NCBI GenBank assembly: GCA_026003835.1
Contig: BPHZ01000001.1
Span: forward strand, 752,001 to 816,000
DNA: 64,000 nucleotides
Origin: Herpetosiphonaceae bacterium
Lineage (GTDB): Bacteria > Chloroflexota > Chloroflexia > Chloroflexales > Herpetosiphonaceae
Direction: 5' to 3'
Shown: positions 1-6,607 of the stretch, in pieces
Position numbering within the stretch: the first letter of the stretch is position 1
How the letters are laid out: every line of letters begins with the position of its first letter
Notes under the pieces: generated by a model
What the model was told of the DNA's origin: nothing
What the model saw: only the letters and a program-made list of their open reading frames with translations
Databases searched by the model: none
Program-made: the position numbers and the translations under genes

Positions 1-262
1 TCCACGCGACCAACATATCAAAGCCGTGCGCCGTAATAGAGCGATAAAACCAGATAGCCGGCAGCAGGTGGATCGTCTGCCAGCGGGTCAGCGCAATCAG
101 CAGGGCGAAGAGCCCGCCAATCGCCAGAAAGACCACTGCCGCCACGGCGTTTGCGATGATGAGCCGCTGCGCCGCCAGATCAACTCGCAGCCCAGTGGCT
201 GTGCAGATGCGATGCACTGCGCCCGTTTGTTTGTCGTCCCATGGAACGGCAATGACAGCCAT
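1..262 (-). CDS. ba3-type cytochrome c oxidase subunit I (5' part, runs off the window)
   Basis: This is the N-terminal 87 residues of a haem-copper oxidase subunit I, the proton-pumping subunit that reduces O2 in the cytoplasmic membrane. Reading the complement gives a first membrane helix (FLAIGGLFALLIALTR) followed by the typical ITAHGFDMLVAW segment, whose His is expected to ligate the low-spin haem. ATG at 262 is preferred over ATG at 268, because the GAGGAGGA Shine-Dalgarno ends directly against the latter. It follows the CuA subunit by 40 bases in the same operon. The short subunit II next door points to the ba3/B family rather than aa3. The family call is from the pattern of the first helices only. 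Confidence 0.85.
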   Translation of the reverse strand, partial: MAVIAVPWDDKQTGAVHRICTATGLRVDLAAQRLIIANAVAAVVFLAIGGLFALLIALTRWQTIHLLPAIWFYRSITAHGFDMLVAW

Positions 263-302
263 ACTCATTCCTCCTCATGGCGCTTGCGCCAGCCAGCACG
301 GG

Positions 303-821
303 CTACTCTGTGACGATAAGTTTGCCGACCATCAGGTGATGGCCTACGAAGCAGTATTCGTTGCAGACGATCGAGTATTCGCCGCTTTGCGTCGGGGTCA
401 ATGTAATGACATAGTCGTAGCCGGGAATCGCCATGAAATTCAGGTTCGCTGGCTGGAGCGAGAAGCCATGCTGAAAATCGAGCGAGGAGAGGTGAAGCCG
501 ATACGTCTCTCCCTTTTTCAGCTTAAGAATAGGAGTCCATTCCCAGGCACGTCCGATCAGATAGATATCCCCAGGCGGTGGGGCGACAACAGGAATACCT
601 TTCTCTTCATCAACCTTGTACTGGGCGATGAAATCCGTCGTCAGCTGGGAGAACTGTTGGGGCGTTACACGGTAGCTGGTGGTCGGAACATTCTGGCGGC
701 CGAGGAAGTACCAGATGGGCATCATCGCAGTCAGGAAGAGGCACCAGACAAAGGCGATGATCAGCCAGCTGCGCTCCAGACGGCCGAGAGGCTTCCACCA
801 GATCCGCTGTGGTGAGAACAT
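303..821 (-). CDS. Cytochrome c oxidase subunit II, CuA-binding, ba3-type
   Basis: A protein of 172 residues with one N-terminal membrane anchor (SWLIIAFVWCLFLTAMMPIWY) and an outward-facing cupredoxin domain. The CuA ligands are all visible near the C-terminus: an upstream His in FQHGFSLQ and the motif CNEYCFVGHHLM, which fits CxxxCxxxHxxM. It takes electrons from cytochrome c or a blue copper protein and passes them to subunit I. The length matches ba3-type subunit II (about 170 residues) and is much shorter than aa3-type. AAAGGAG sits seven bases before the ATG. It lies between the small membrane subunit and subunit I in one operon. Confidence 0.93.
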   Translation of the reverse strand: MFSPQRIWWKPLGRLERSWLIIAFVWCLFLTAMMPIWYFLGRQNVPTTSYRVTPQQFSQLTTDFIAQYKVDEEKGIPVVAPPPGDIYLIGRAWEWTPILKLKKGETYRLHLSSLDFQHGFSLQPANLNFMAIPGYDYVITLTPTQSGEYSIVCNEYCFVGHHLMVGKLIVTE

Positions 822-851
822 GAGCGTGCTCCTTTCATAAGGACCGCTCGG

Positions 852-1019
852 CTAGGGCACCAGCGCCGGTGTTCGTAGGAGGTCGAGCAGGCCCCAGACG
901 TTGTAGAGAATAAAACTGATGACCAGTGAGAGCATGAAGAAAAGGAAGATCTCGTCAAAAAGCACCTGTCCCGGCGGCAGGCGCTCGTCTTCGTCTCGAT
1001 GATCCCGATCTGCCTCCAT
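852..1019 (-). CDS. Small single-helix protein, probable oxidase subunit IIa
   Basis: A 55-residue protein with an acidic, charged N-terminus (MEADRDHRDEDERLPPG) and one membrane helix (EIFLFFMLSLVISFILYNVWG). ba3-type oxidases have a one-helix subunit IIa that sits beside subunit II, and the position directly upstream of the subunit II gene fits this. The start at 1019 is chosen because GAGGAGG lies seven bases upstream. A longer in-frame reading to 1112 has no such site. The 30-base gap to subunit II indicates one transcript. The function is inferred from size, topology and neighbours, not from conserved residues. Confidence 0.7.
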   Translation of the reverse strand: MEADRDHRDEDERLPPGQVLFDEIFLFFMLSLVISFILYNVWGLLDLLRTPALVP

Positions 1020-1084
1020 AGTGTGCCTCCTCGAACATATGAAAAACCACGACCGATTCGGACAGTACTGACTCCTGGCAAGGA

Positions 1085-1139
1085 TATCTATCCTCCAGCA
1101 TAAAAAGCCCAAGCCTGGAAAGCTGTGACATTTGTCTCA
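1085..1139 (-). promoter_or_regulatory. Candidate promoter and CRP/FNR-like site of the oxidase operon
   Basis: On the minus strand TTGGGC (1107-1112) and TAGATA (1085-1090) are separated by 16 bases, upstream of the oxidase genes. Just further upstream, TGTGACATTTGTCTCA (1124-1139) resembles a CRP/FNR-type palindrome with one good and one weaker half. Such a site about 50 bases upstream of the start point would suit a respiratory operon. The match is modest and untested. Confidence 0.35.
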
Positions 1140-1218
1140 TTCTCTCTCGCTGCTCCTTATGCGCTGCCAGGCCGGCGACGGCGACCCGCATCAGTAGGCC
1201 GGAGGTTCCGCCAGGAAC

Positions 1219-1251
1219 GACAGGCGCCGGCTGCAACAACCGGCGCCTGTC
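1219..1251. terminator. 12-bp perfect hairpin in the 1.02-1.33 kb intergenic region
   Basis: GACAGGCGCCGG and its exact complement flank a 9-base loop. It lies downstream of the broken kinase gene and upstream of the oxidase operon. There is no U-tract on either strand, so it is either a terminator of weak type or another structured element. Nothing else was found in 1020-1330 apart from the promoter candidate. Confidence 0.4.
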
Positions 1252-1330
1252 AGCGTTTGAGGAGAGGTGAGCTAGAGCGAGCAGAGGGCACCGCGCGATT
1301 CCCTGCCGAACATACGCGGCGCCCCCTTGT

Positions 1331-1826
1331 TCAGTTGTATTCACGCTCCGCTTGAAGTTCGCGCAGTGCCCGCTCCAGATCACCGGCTATCGCGTTGAAG
1401 TTACGCTGCAGACGAGCAATCTTATCCTCTCCTTCCACAGGCATCCGGGCACTGTAATCACCTCTCTGAAAGGCGGTGGTGGTAGCAATCTGCTTTTCCA
1501 GGCGGCGAACAGTCCGGCGCGCGACCAGGTAGGAGAAGATTGCCGAGGGCGGGAGCAGGACGAGCATGGCGATCATTGTAAGATCAAACGCTAAGCTGGC
1601 AAGAGGAAAGCTCAGGAACTGAACAGGTGCGGCGCCGGCTGTTCCATTGTGCTGAGCGTCGCTGGCGAGACCAGCGCCAAAGAGCAGCAGCAATCCCCCT
1701 AGCAGCAGCCCAGGCAGTACGCCGGCGCTGACAGAGGGGAACCCGCCGCAAGCCACGCCGTTTCAACGGCCGTGGTGAGGCGGGTTGCTCGCCGGCTTCA
1801 GCCAGCGGGTTGACGTTCTCGTTCAT
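1331..1826 (-). pseudogene. Truncated sensor histidine kinase, HAMP part only
   Basis: The remaining pieces are a short cytoplasmic N-terminus (from ATG 1826, with GAGAGGAT upstream), a membrane helix, a short external loop, a second helix and a HAMP domain ending RALRELQAEREYN. The reading frame changes once near 1745, in GGCGGGTTCCCC. The protein then stops where the phospho-acceptor His domain should begin, and no kinase core follows in any frame. It is therefore a remnant. It lies beside the IS element and in line with a broken response regulator at 3448-3718, which suggests the decay of one two-component locus. Confidence 0.7.
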
Positions 1827-1875
1827 GTGTGCTATCCTCTCGCCGTGGCACCCAGCGCCTGGTGGAGGTCAAGCG

Positions 1876-3178
1876 ATGATCCGCACCCACATGCTTCCTT
1901 GCCACCTGCCCAAGCATGAAGCCGATGCCCTCAACCGCGAGAGTGGCCGGATCTACACCAAGACGCTGGTCACCCATTACCGCGTCTATCGCAAAAAGGG
2001 CACCAAACGCCGCCACTGGCTCTCGCCGCGCGCCGCCGAAAAACTGGGCGACTATCTTTTGCGCGACGACCCGCCGCTGCTGCACGCCCACAGCAAGGAT
2101 GCCGCCCAACAGGGCTTCTACAAAGCCATCACGACTGCCCGCGCCAATCGCCAGCTGGGGGCGAAATTCCCCTATCGCCGCAAGCGCTGGCGCACCACCA
2201 TCTGGAAGGAGACCGGCATCCGTGTCGAGGCGACCGAGACGGGGACGCTGCTGCTGCTGGCACGGGCGCGTGGCCTCGCCCCCATTCGGGTGCGGCTGCC
2301 CACGGCCATCACCATGCTGCCCTGCTGGAGGGTGCGTGAGGTGCGCCTGGTGTGGGACCGCGCCGCCCGCCACTACACCTGGCATGTGGTTGTCGAGGAT
2401 GGCCAGCGTCCCGCCCCGCCACCAGGGACAGCCGTGGTCGCGGTGGACCTGGGCGAGGTGCACCCCGCTGCCTGCACGGATGGGACGGAGACCGTCATCA
2501 TCGCGGCGCGGCGCGTGCGGGCGACCCAGCAATACACCGCCAAGCGGCTGGCCGCGCTGCGGCGGCAGCAAGCGCGTAAAACCAAGGGGTCACGCCGGCA
2601 TCGCCGCCTCCAGCGGCGCAAGAATCGGTTTCTGGCTCGGCAGCGGCGGCGGGTGCGCGACCTGGAGCACAAGGTGAGCCGGGCGGTGGTGGCCTTTGCG
2701 GTGGAACGGCGGGCGAGCACGCTCGCGCTGGGCGATGTGCGCACCGTGGCCGATGGCAAACGTCTGAACAGGAAAAACCAGCAGAAGGTCAGCAGCTGGT
2801 CGCACGGCCGCCAGCGGCAATACATCACCTACAAAGCGGAGGCTGCTGGCATCTGCGTGGTCTTGGTCGATGAAGCCTATAGTAGTCAAACCTGTCCCAA
2901 CCCCGACTGCAAGCACCGTTACAAACCCCAGGGGCGCGTCACCCAGAGGGTACCCGCGCTGTCCGGCCTGTGGGTTGCGGGCACACCACGATGCGGTTGG
3001 GGCGGCCAATCTGCTCTCACGCTTCCTGTATGGAGCGGTGGGGCAGATTCGGCCACCGCCCGCGACCAAGTATCGTAGACCGGCTGTCAGCGCCGCTGGC
3101 AAGCGGCGGGTACCCGCTTGCGGGTGCGTAGTCGCCTGGACACGGCGACACCCACAGGGTACCCGGGCTCGCGGCTAG
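1876..3178 (+). pseudogene. tnpB: TnpB RNA-guided nuclease / IS605 OrfB, frameshifted near the C-terminus
   Basis: The ATG at 1876 has GGAGGT six bases upstream. The N-terminal part is rich in Arg and Lys. The first RuvC Asp is in VVAVDLGEVHPAA. The zinc ribbon begins with SSQTCPNPDC. Near 2950, in CAGAGGGTACCC, the frame changes, and the next frame supplies CPACGLRAHHDAVGAANLL, which contains the second Cys pair and the last RuvC Asp. With one base corrected the protein would be about 434 residues, normal for TnpB. At the usual RuvC-II position the sequence reads LALGDVRTV, with no Glu before the Asp. The nearby VDEAYSSQTC contains a Glu that could replace it. As read, the protein is inactive. 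Confidence 0.85.
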
Positions 3179-3220
3179 CCGCGAGAAGCCGCGGGGCGTC
3201 AAGCCCCAGCGGAGTGTCAC
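3100..3220 (+). ncRNA. Possible omega-RNA / structured right end of the IS element
   Basis: TnpB uses a guide RNA made from the 3' end of its gene and the right end of the element. This stretch contains several pairing segments (GGGTACCCGC, GCGGGTGCG, CTCGCGGCTAGCCGCGAG) and ends with the GGGGC/GCCCC hairpin. No RNA evidence exists here; the call rests on position and folding potential. Confidence 0.35.
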
Positions 3221-3241
3221 CTCATAGCGAAGCTGTTTGCG

Positions 3242-3439
3242 CTATGATCCATCGGGTATCCGCAAGAGCGCTGAGAAGAAGATCGCGGCCCAGAGAGGGA
3301 GAAAGAAGACGCCGGCCTGGAGATCGCCGGCGCCGAGATCATCCTTGAGGAGGAACAGGCTCAGCAGTGTAGCGCCGCTGAAGAGCGCGGTCAGGGCGAA
3401 CGCAGCCGGGAGCCCTTGAGAAAACAAAAACCTGCGCAT
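3242..3439 (-). CDS. Small two-helix membrane protein of unknown function
   Basis: A 65-residue open frame with two predicted membrane helices: LPAAFALTALFSGATLLSLF, a short loop KDDLGAGD, then VFFLPLWAAIFFSALL. The ATG lies 9 bases after the stop of the broken response regulator, in the place where its partner kinase would normally begin. It may be a truncated kinase N-terminus cut off by the IS insertion that begins 20 bases beyond its stop, or an independent small protein. No clear Shine-Dalgarno is present. I do not recognise it. Confidence 0.4.
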   Translation of the reverse strand: MRRFLFSQGLPAAFALTALFSGATLLSLFLLKDDLGAGDLQAGVFFLPLWAAIFFSALLRIPDGS

Positions 3440-3447
3440 GGCTTTGC

Positions 3448-3718
3448 TACTCCTGGCGCAGCTGATAGCCGACACCCCAGATGGTCTCAATCCGGATGCC
3501 AAGGACGCCCAGCTTCTTCCGCAGACGCAGTATCGCGTTGTCAACTGAGCGGTCTCCGCTGTGATAGCGCTCTCCCCAGATTGTATCGAGGAGATAGGCT
3601 CTGCTGAACGTTCGTCCTGGGCTGCGCAGGAGCAGATGCAGCAGGGCGAACTCGGTTGGGCTAACTCTGGTAGACCATCATGGCTGCCCTTCACAAACCA
3701 GACAGGAGCTGTACGGGG
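3448..3718 (-). pseudogene. OmpR/PhoB-type response regulator, C-terminal DNA-binding domain only
   Basis: The minus strand encodes a classic winged-helix effector domain: VSPTEFALLHLLLRSPGRTF, then DTIWGERYHSGDRSVDNAI, LRLRKKLG and IETIWGVGYQLRQE before the stop. The receiver domain is missing altogether, and a frame change or in-frame TGA occurs near 3675. The upstream edge abuts the stop of the AsnC-like gene. It was once a transcription factor of a two-component pair and is now a fragment. Confidence 0.8.
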
Positions 3719-3952
3719 CTATTCGATCCAACGCGCTACTTTTGAATCGGTCGCACTGACCTCAGGAACCTCTACAATACGGTCAATGACAGCATCCATT
3801 GAAGCGATATCGTCACCCTCGACAATAGCAATTGCATCGGGTGTGCCGAAGAGCGCATCGGCTTTAACGACACCGGGGATCTGCCGGAGCGTCTGAACGA
3901 CTTTGCGTGGCTGTTGTGTAGTGATAAAAACGTAGGCCCAGACCTTCGTCAT
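3719..3952 (-). CDS. Stand-alone Lrp/AsnC ligand-binding (RAM) domain protein
   Basis: A protein of 77 residues consisting only of the alpha-beta RAM domain of the Lrp/AsnC family, with no helix-turn-helix. The start MTKVWAYVFITTQ and the segment LRQIPGVVKADALFGTPDAI are typical. Such stand-alone domains bind small effectors, often amino acids, and oligomerise. The start overlaps the stop of the DUF2277 gene by four bases (ATGA), so the two are translationally coupled. The ligand cannot be read from the sequence. Confidence 0.85.
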   Translation of the reverse strand: MTKVWAYVFITTQQPRKVVQTLRQIPGVVKADALFGTPDAIAIVEGDDIASMDAVIDRIVEVPEVSATDSKVARWIE

Positions 3953-4206
3953 AGCGACGCATCTCCATTGTCTACAGAATCCGGACGATCTGCCGGGATG
4001 TGGCGACCATGTCGAGCGAGCCCGTCGAGCAGCGTTCTGGTTGCTGCGGCGATCTCCAGAACGGCCTGGTCGAAGATCGCGCGATTGGCTTGTGATGGAA
4101 CCCGGTACCCCGTTACCTTACGGACGAACTGTAACGCTGCGGCGTGTAGCTCCTCGTCGCTGGCGCTTGCGTCAGGACGACGAAGATTCTTGATACTTCG
4201 ACACAT
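3949..4206 (-). CDS. DUF2277 family protein
   Basis: An 85-residue protein beginning MCRSIKNLRRPDASASDEE, the hallmark N-terminus of the DUF2277 family, followed by the conserved helical part ALQFVRKVTGYRVPSQANR. The family has no established function. It is the first gene of a two-gene unit with the AsnC-like protein. DUF2277 next to a stand-alone AsnC domain, if recurrent in other genomes, would suggest a shared role. Confidence 0.88.
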   Translation of the reverse strand: MCRSIKNLRRPDASASDEELHAAALQFVRKVTGYRVPSQANRAIFDQAVLEIAAATRTLLDGLARHGRHIPADRPDSVDNGDASL

Positions 4207-4240
4207 AGCTACACCTCACTCCCCCAGTTCCTTCTTTCCT

Positions 4241-4270
4241 CATCATCGTTACGGTGGTGATCCACTAGCG
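4241..4270 (+). repeat. 30-bp dispersed repeat, copy 1
   Basis: CATCATCGTTACGGTGGTG followed by ATCCACTAGCG. The same 30 bases with one difference occur at 46618-46647. Both copies are intergenic. It may be the end of a degraded mobile element. Confidence 0.6.
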
Positions 4271-4381
4271 CTTATGCCTTCTGCTCATTCCAGGTTTTTT
4301 AGGTGGGCCGGTCAGCGCAGGCACTGATGCGGGGAATGATAGCAGATCATTTGTTCGTTGTCTAGATTGATGGCGACGATA

Positions 4382-4505
4382 CAGGGTCATGGCGCCGTCC
4401 ACACGCTGATCGCGCAGCGACGCGAACAACGGGGGCTTGGGGTGTCCCCCACCCCCCATTCTGCCTGTTGAGGAGGGGGCATACGGCGACGGTGCCATGG
4501 CTCTG
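4382..4505 (-). mobile_element. Miniature inverted-repeat element (MITE), copy 1
   Basis: One of four related 123-126 bp elements in this window. Read on the minus strand it begins CAGAGCCATGGCACCGTC and ends GGCGCCATGACCCTG, so the ends are inverted repeats. The direct repeat GCGACGATA flanks it (4373-4381 and 4505-4513), a nine-base target duplication whose last G is shared with the element end. It has no coding capacity, and a short frame inside is a by-product. It sits upstream of the queF promoter. Confidence 0.8.
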
Positions 4506-4515
4506 CGACGATAGG

Positions 4516-4546
4516 TTGTCCCTACCGCTTCGACTTTGAGTATAAT
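4516..4546 (+). promoter_or_regulatory. Probable sigma-70 promoter of queF
   Basis: TTGTCC (4516-4521) and TATAAT (4541-4546), separated by 19 bases, 63 bases upstream of the queF start codon. The -10 is a perfect consensus; the spacer is slightly long. The promoter begins right after the MITE and its duplication, so the insertion may have altered upstream control. Confidence 0.6.
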
Positions 4547-4608
4547 AGAAACATTTGAGATCCGGTCGCGCCGGCAGCGGCCGGGAACGAAAGATTGTTG
4601 AGGATACT

Positions 4609-4983
4609 ATGCCTACAAAGCCGCAGACATATCTGGAAACAGTTCCGAACCCCAGTCAGCGCGAGTATGAGATCGCTCTGGAGGCTCCGGAGTTTACCTG
4701 TCTCTGTCCGATGACCGGGCAGCCCGATTTTGCGACGATTCGCGTCACGTATGTTCCTGACGAGCGGATCATCGAGCTGAAGTCGCTCAAGCTCTACTTG
4801 TGGAGTTACCGCGATGTCGGTATCTTTCACGAGGCAGTGATCAATAAAATCCTGGATGATATCATCGCGGCAGCGGCGCCTCGTCGCTGTACCGTTGTCG
4901 GTGATTTCTACGTTCGAGGCGGAATCAGGACAGTGGTGACCGCATCGTACGACAAGGCTCGGGAAGGCGCCGCTGGGATGTAA
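4609..4983 (+). CDS. queF: NADPH-dependent 7-cyano-7-deazaguanine reductase (preQ1 synthase)
   Basis: QueF reduces the nitrile of preQ0 to the amine preQ1 in queuosine biosynthesis. At 124 residues it belongs to the short, single-domain class. The nucleophilic Cys is in CLCPMTGQPDFATI, followed by the catalytic Asp. The family signature LKSLKLYLWSYRDVGIFHE is intact, and its Glu and His residues bind substrate. The internal ATG at 4609, preceded by GAGG, is chosen over an upstream in-frame ATG at 4555 that falls just after the -10 box. No other queuosine genes are in the window. Confidence 0.95.
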   Translation: MPTKPQTYLETVPNPSQREYEIALEAPEFTCLCPMTGQPDFATIRVTYVPDERIIELKSLKLYLWSYRDVGIFHEAVINKILDDIIAAAAPRRCTVVGDFYVRGGIRTVVTASYDKAREGAAGM

Positions 4984-4984
4984 T

Positions 4985-5700
4985 TGAACGTACCGGCGAT
5001 TGGCAGGTATGACGCCTACGGCTCAAGCGCGGGCAGGCTCTAGCCTGACGAACCGCCTCTCCTGCAGCCAACCCTTGTGCAAGGAGCGCCGTGATTGCCG
5101 CCGAGTATGTGCAGCCGGTCCCATGGGTGTGTCGCGTCGGGATGCGCCGGGCGCGAAACTCGTAGATCTGCTTCCCGTCGAAGAGGATATCGACAGCATC
5201 GCCTGGCATGTGCCCGCCTTTGAGCAAGACGTAGCGCGGGTCAGGCTTGTAGAGCTCGCGTGCCGCAGCAGCCATGTCGTCTTCCCGTTCTATCGGACGG
5301 CCAGGGAGCACCGACGCTTCGGGCACGTTCGGTGTTACGACCAGCGCGAGCAGCAGTAGTATCTCTCGCAATCCGTTCTCGGCATCCTCGGCCAGCAGGC
5401 GGTTGCCGCTTTTCGCCACCATCACCGGGTCGACGACAGGGCCATGGCAACGTTGCCGTATGACCCCTCCCCAACTGGCAGAATGGGAGGTTAGGGAACA
5501 CCCGCAAGCCCCCGTTGTTCGCGTCGCTGCGCGATCAGCGTGTGGACATTGACCTGGCCCTGGGGTCGACGGCGAGTTGCTTGACGCGCTGGTGTTGTAA
5601 CCTCTCGGCGATAACCTCGATCACCTCCGCGCTGCCGCGCATACCTGTTTTAACCGCAATGGTCTGCAACTTTTGTCCGCCCGTAGCCGTCCTTTCGAGA
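4985..5700 (-). pseudogene. thiD: thiD hydroxymethylpyrimidine(-phosphate) kinase, split by a MITE and truncated
   Basis: The minus strand carries TIAVKTGMRGSAEVIEV and VKQLAVDP in the part above 5563, then PVMVAKSGNRLLAED, VVTPNVPEASVL, LLKGGHMPGDAVDILFD and RHTHGTGCTYSAAITALLAQ in the part below 5437. Joined, these are the middle and C-terminal parts of ThiD, the kinase that makes HMP-PP for thiamine. The MITE falls exactly inside the VDPVM motif and duplicates the VDP codons. The N-terminal third is absent, and the C-terminus changes frame near 5030. The gene is dead. Confidence 0.88.
5437..5562 (+). mobile_element. MITE, copy 2, inserted in thiD
   Basis: It starts CAGGGCCATGGCAACG and ends CCTGGCCCTG, with GGGTCGACG repeated on both sides (5427-5435 and 5563-5571). 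It is 126 bp, close in sequence to the other copies through its core (TCCCCAACTGGCAGAATGGG, GCTGCGCGATCAGCGTGTGG). Insertion in a coding gene shows that the element has moved. Confidence 0.88.
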
Positions 5701-5783
5701 AAATAGCCTCATGGTGTATCATCCTCAAGGCCCGAATAGTTCAAGGATCTGCTCACAGCAGCTACCGGAGTGGAGATGTTCTC

Positions 5784-6515
5784 ATGCAGTTTCCGAGTTA
5801 TACGAGCGTCGTTTTTGCACCTGTCGATCGTGATCTGTCGCTGGAGCGTGTTGCCGGCGGCAATGAGACAGAGGTTTACCGCACAGATGACCGGCGGCGG
5901 GTGGTCAAGCTGAAAGGAGAGACAGGCTCGACGCTAGCCGAGTCGCTCGCCCACGCTCGTACCCTTCGGGATGCCGCCGACCGCTTTGCGGCGTGTCTCG
6001 GGCCGCGCTACAGCATCCCCAGCGCATATCTCCTCTCACGCGATGAGGCCGGCCGGGTGCAGGTCCTGGTTGTCCAGCCCTTTGTCAGCAACGCGCGTCC
6101 CCTGGCCGAAGTCGATTATAAGAGCCTGACCCCGCATCAGCGCGAGCAGATCGCCGTCCAGCTGTACGATATCGTACGGCGCGCCAGGCAGTTCTACCGC
6201 GAGACAGGCTGCATGCCCGATCTCTATGGCCGTACCAGTCGCAGTGCCGCCGAGCGCCGGCAGATGCGGCGCCTGCATATGCTGCCGAAGCGTCTGTGGA
6301 GCTTTCTGGTACAGCGCACCCTGCTGCGCTCGCACAATCTGCTGCTCACGAACGATCCCCAACCTCATATTGTCCTCGTCGATTATGATCCCGTGCGCCG
6401 TGGAAGGTTGTATCGTCGTGTGTACTACGCGGTGCGCTGGCTCCTTTTCCTGCGCGATGATATTATTATTGCCAGGATGCGGCGCGGTCGGAGTGTCCCG
6501 GCCCGCCGCCGGTAG
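5784..6515 (+). CDS. Small kinase-fold-like protein of unknown function
   Basis: A 243-residue soluble protein. The layout recalls a reduced kinase-like fold. An N-lobe-like stretch ERVAGGNETEVYR with VVKLKG could hold a nucleotide-contacting Lys. Further on, PDLYGRTS, NLLLTNDP and IVLVDYDPV resemble the catalytic-loop Asn and metal-binding Asp of aminoglycoside-kinase or Bud32-like proteins. The tail is very basic (RRGRLYRRVYYAVR...RRGRSVPARRR). The ATG at 5784, with GGAG upstream, is chosen over in-frame starts inside the thiD remnant. No precise family is recognised and the kinase resemblance is a guess. Confidence 0.55.
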   Translation: MQFPSYTSVVFAPVDRDLSLERVAGGNETEVYRTDDRRRVVKLKGETGSTLAESLAHARTLRDAADRFAACLGPRYSIPSAYLLSRDEAGRVQVLVVQPFVSNARPLAEVDYKSLTPHQREQIAVQLYDIVRRARQFYRETGCMPDLYGRTSRSAAERRQMRRLHMLPKRLWSFLVQRTLLRSHNLLLTNDPQPHIVLVDYDPVRRGRLYRRVYYAVRWLLFLRDDIIIARMRRGRSVPARRR

Positions 6516-6607
6516 CTCGATCCGGGCTTATCGCCTGCGGCGCTGCCTCCCTCATGCGCCGGCGACGCCGGCAGTAACCCAGGAGCTTGATACCGGGAAG
6601 GAGCACC

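Larger units (their letters stand above)
1842..3222 (+). mobile_element. IS200/IS605-type element carrying tnpB only
   Basis: The element holds a tnpB gene and no tnpA. Boundaries are approximate: the left end lies between the kinase start region and the tnpB Shine-Dalgarno, and the right end lies after the hairpin GGGGC-GTCAA-GCCCC at 3193-3207 and the following GTGTCAC. IS200/IS605 elements have subterminal hairpins and make no target duplication, which fits. A solo tnpB element depends on a TnpA supplied elsewhere. Confidence 0.7.

Noticed and set aside
4265..4498. Small open frames inside the MITEs (for example ...GRMGGGGHPKPPLFASLRDQR)
   Set aside because: The frame recurs only because the element is repeated; frames differ between copies and none has a start signal.
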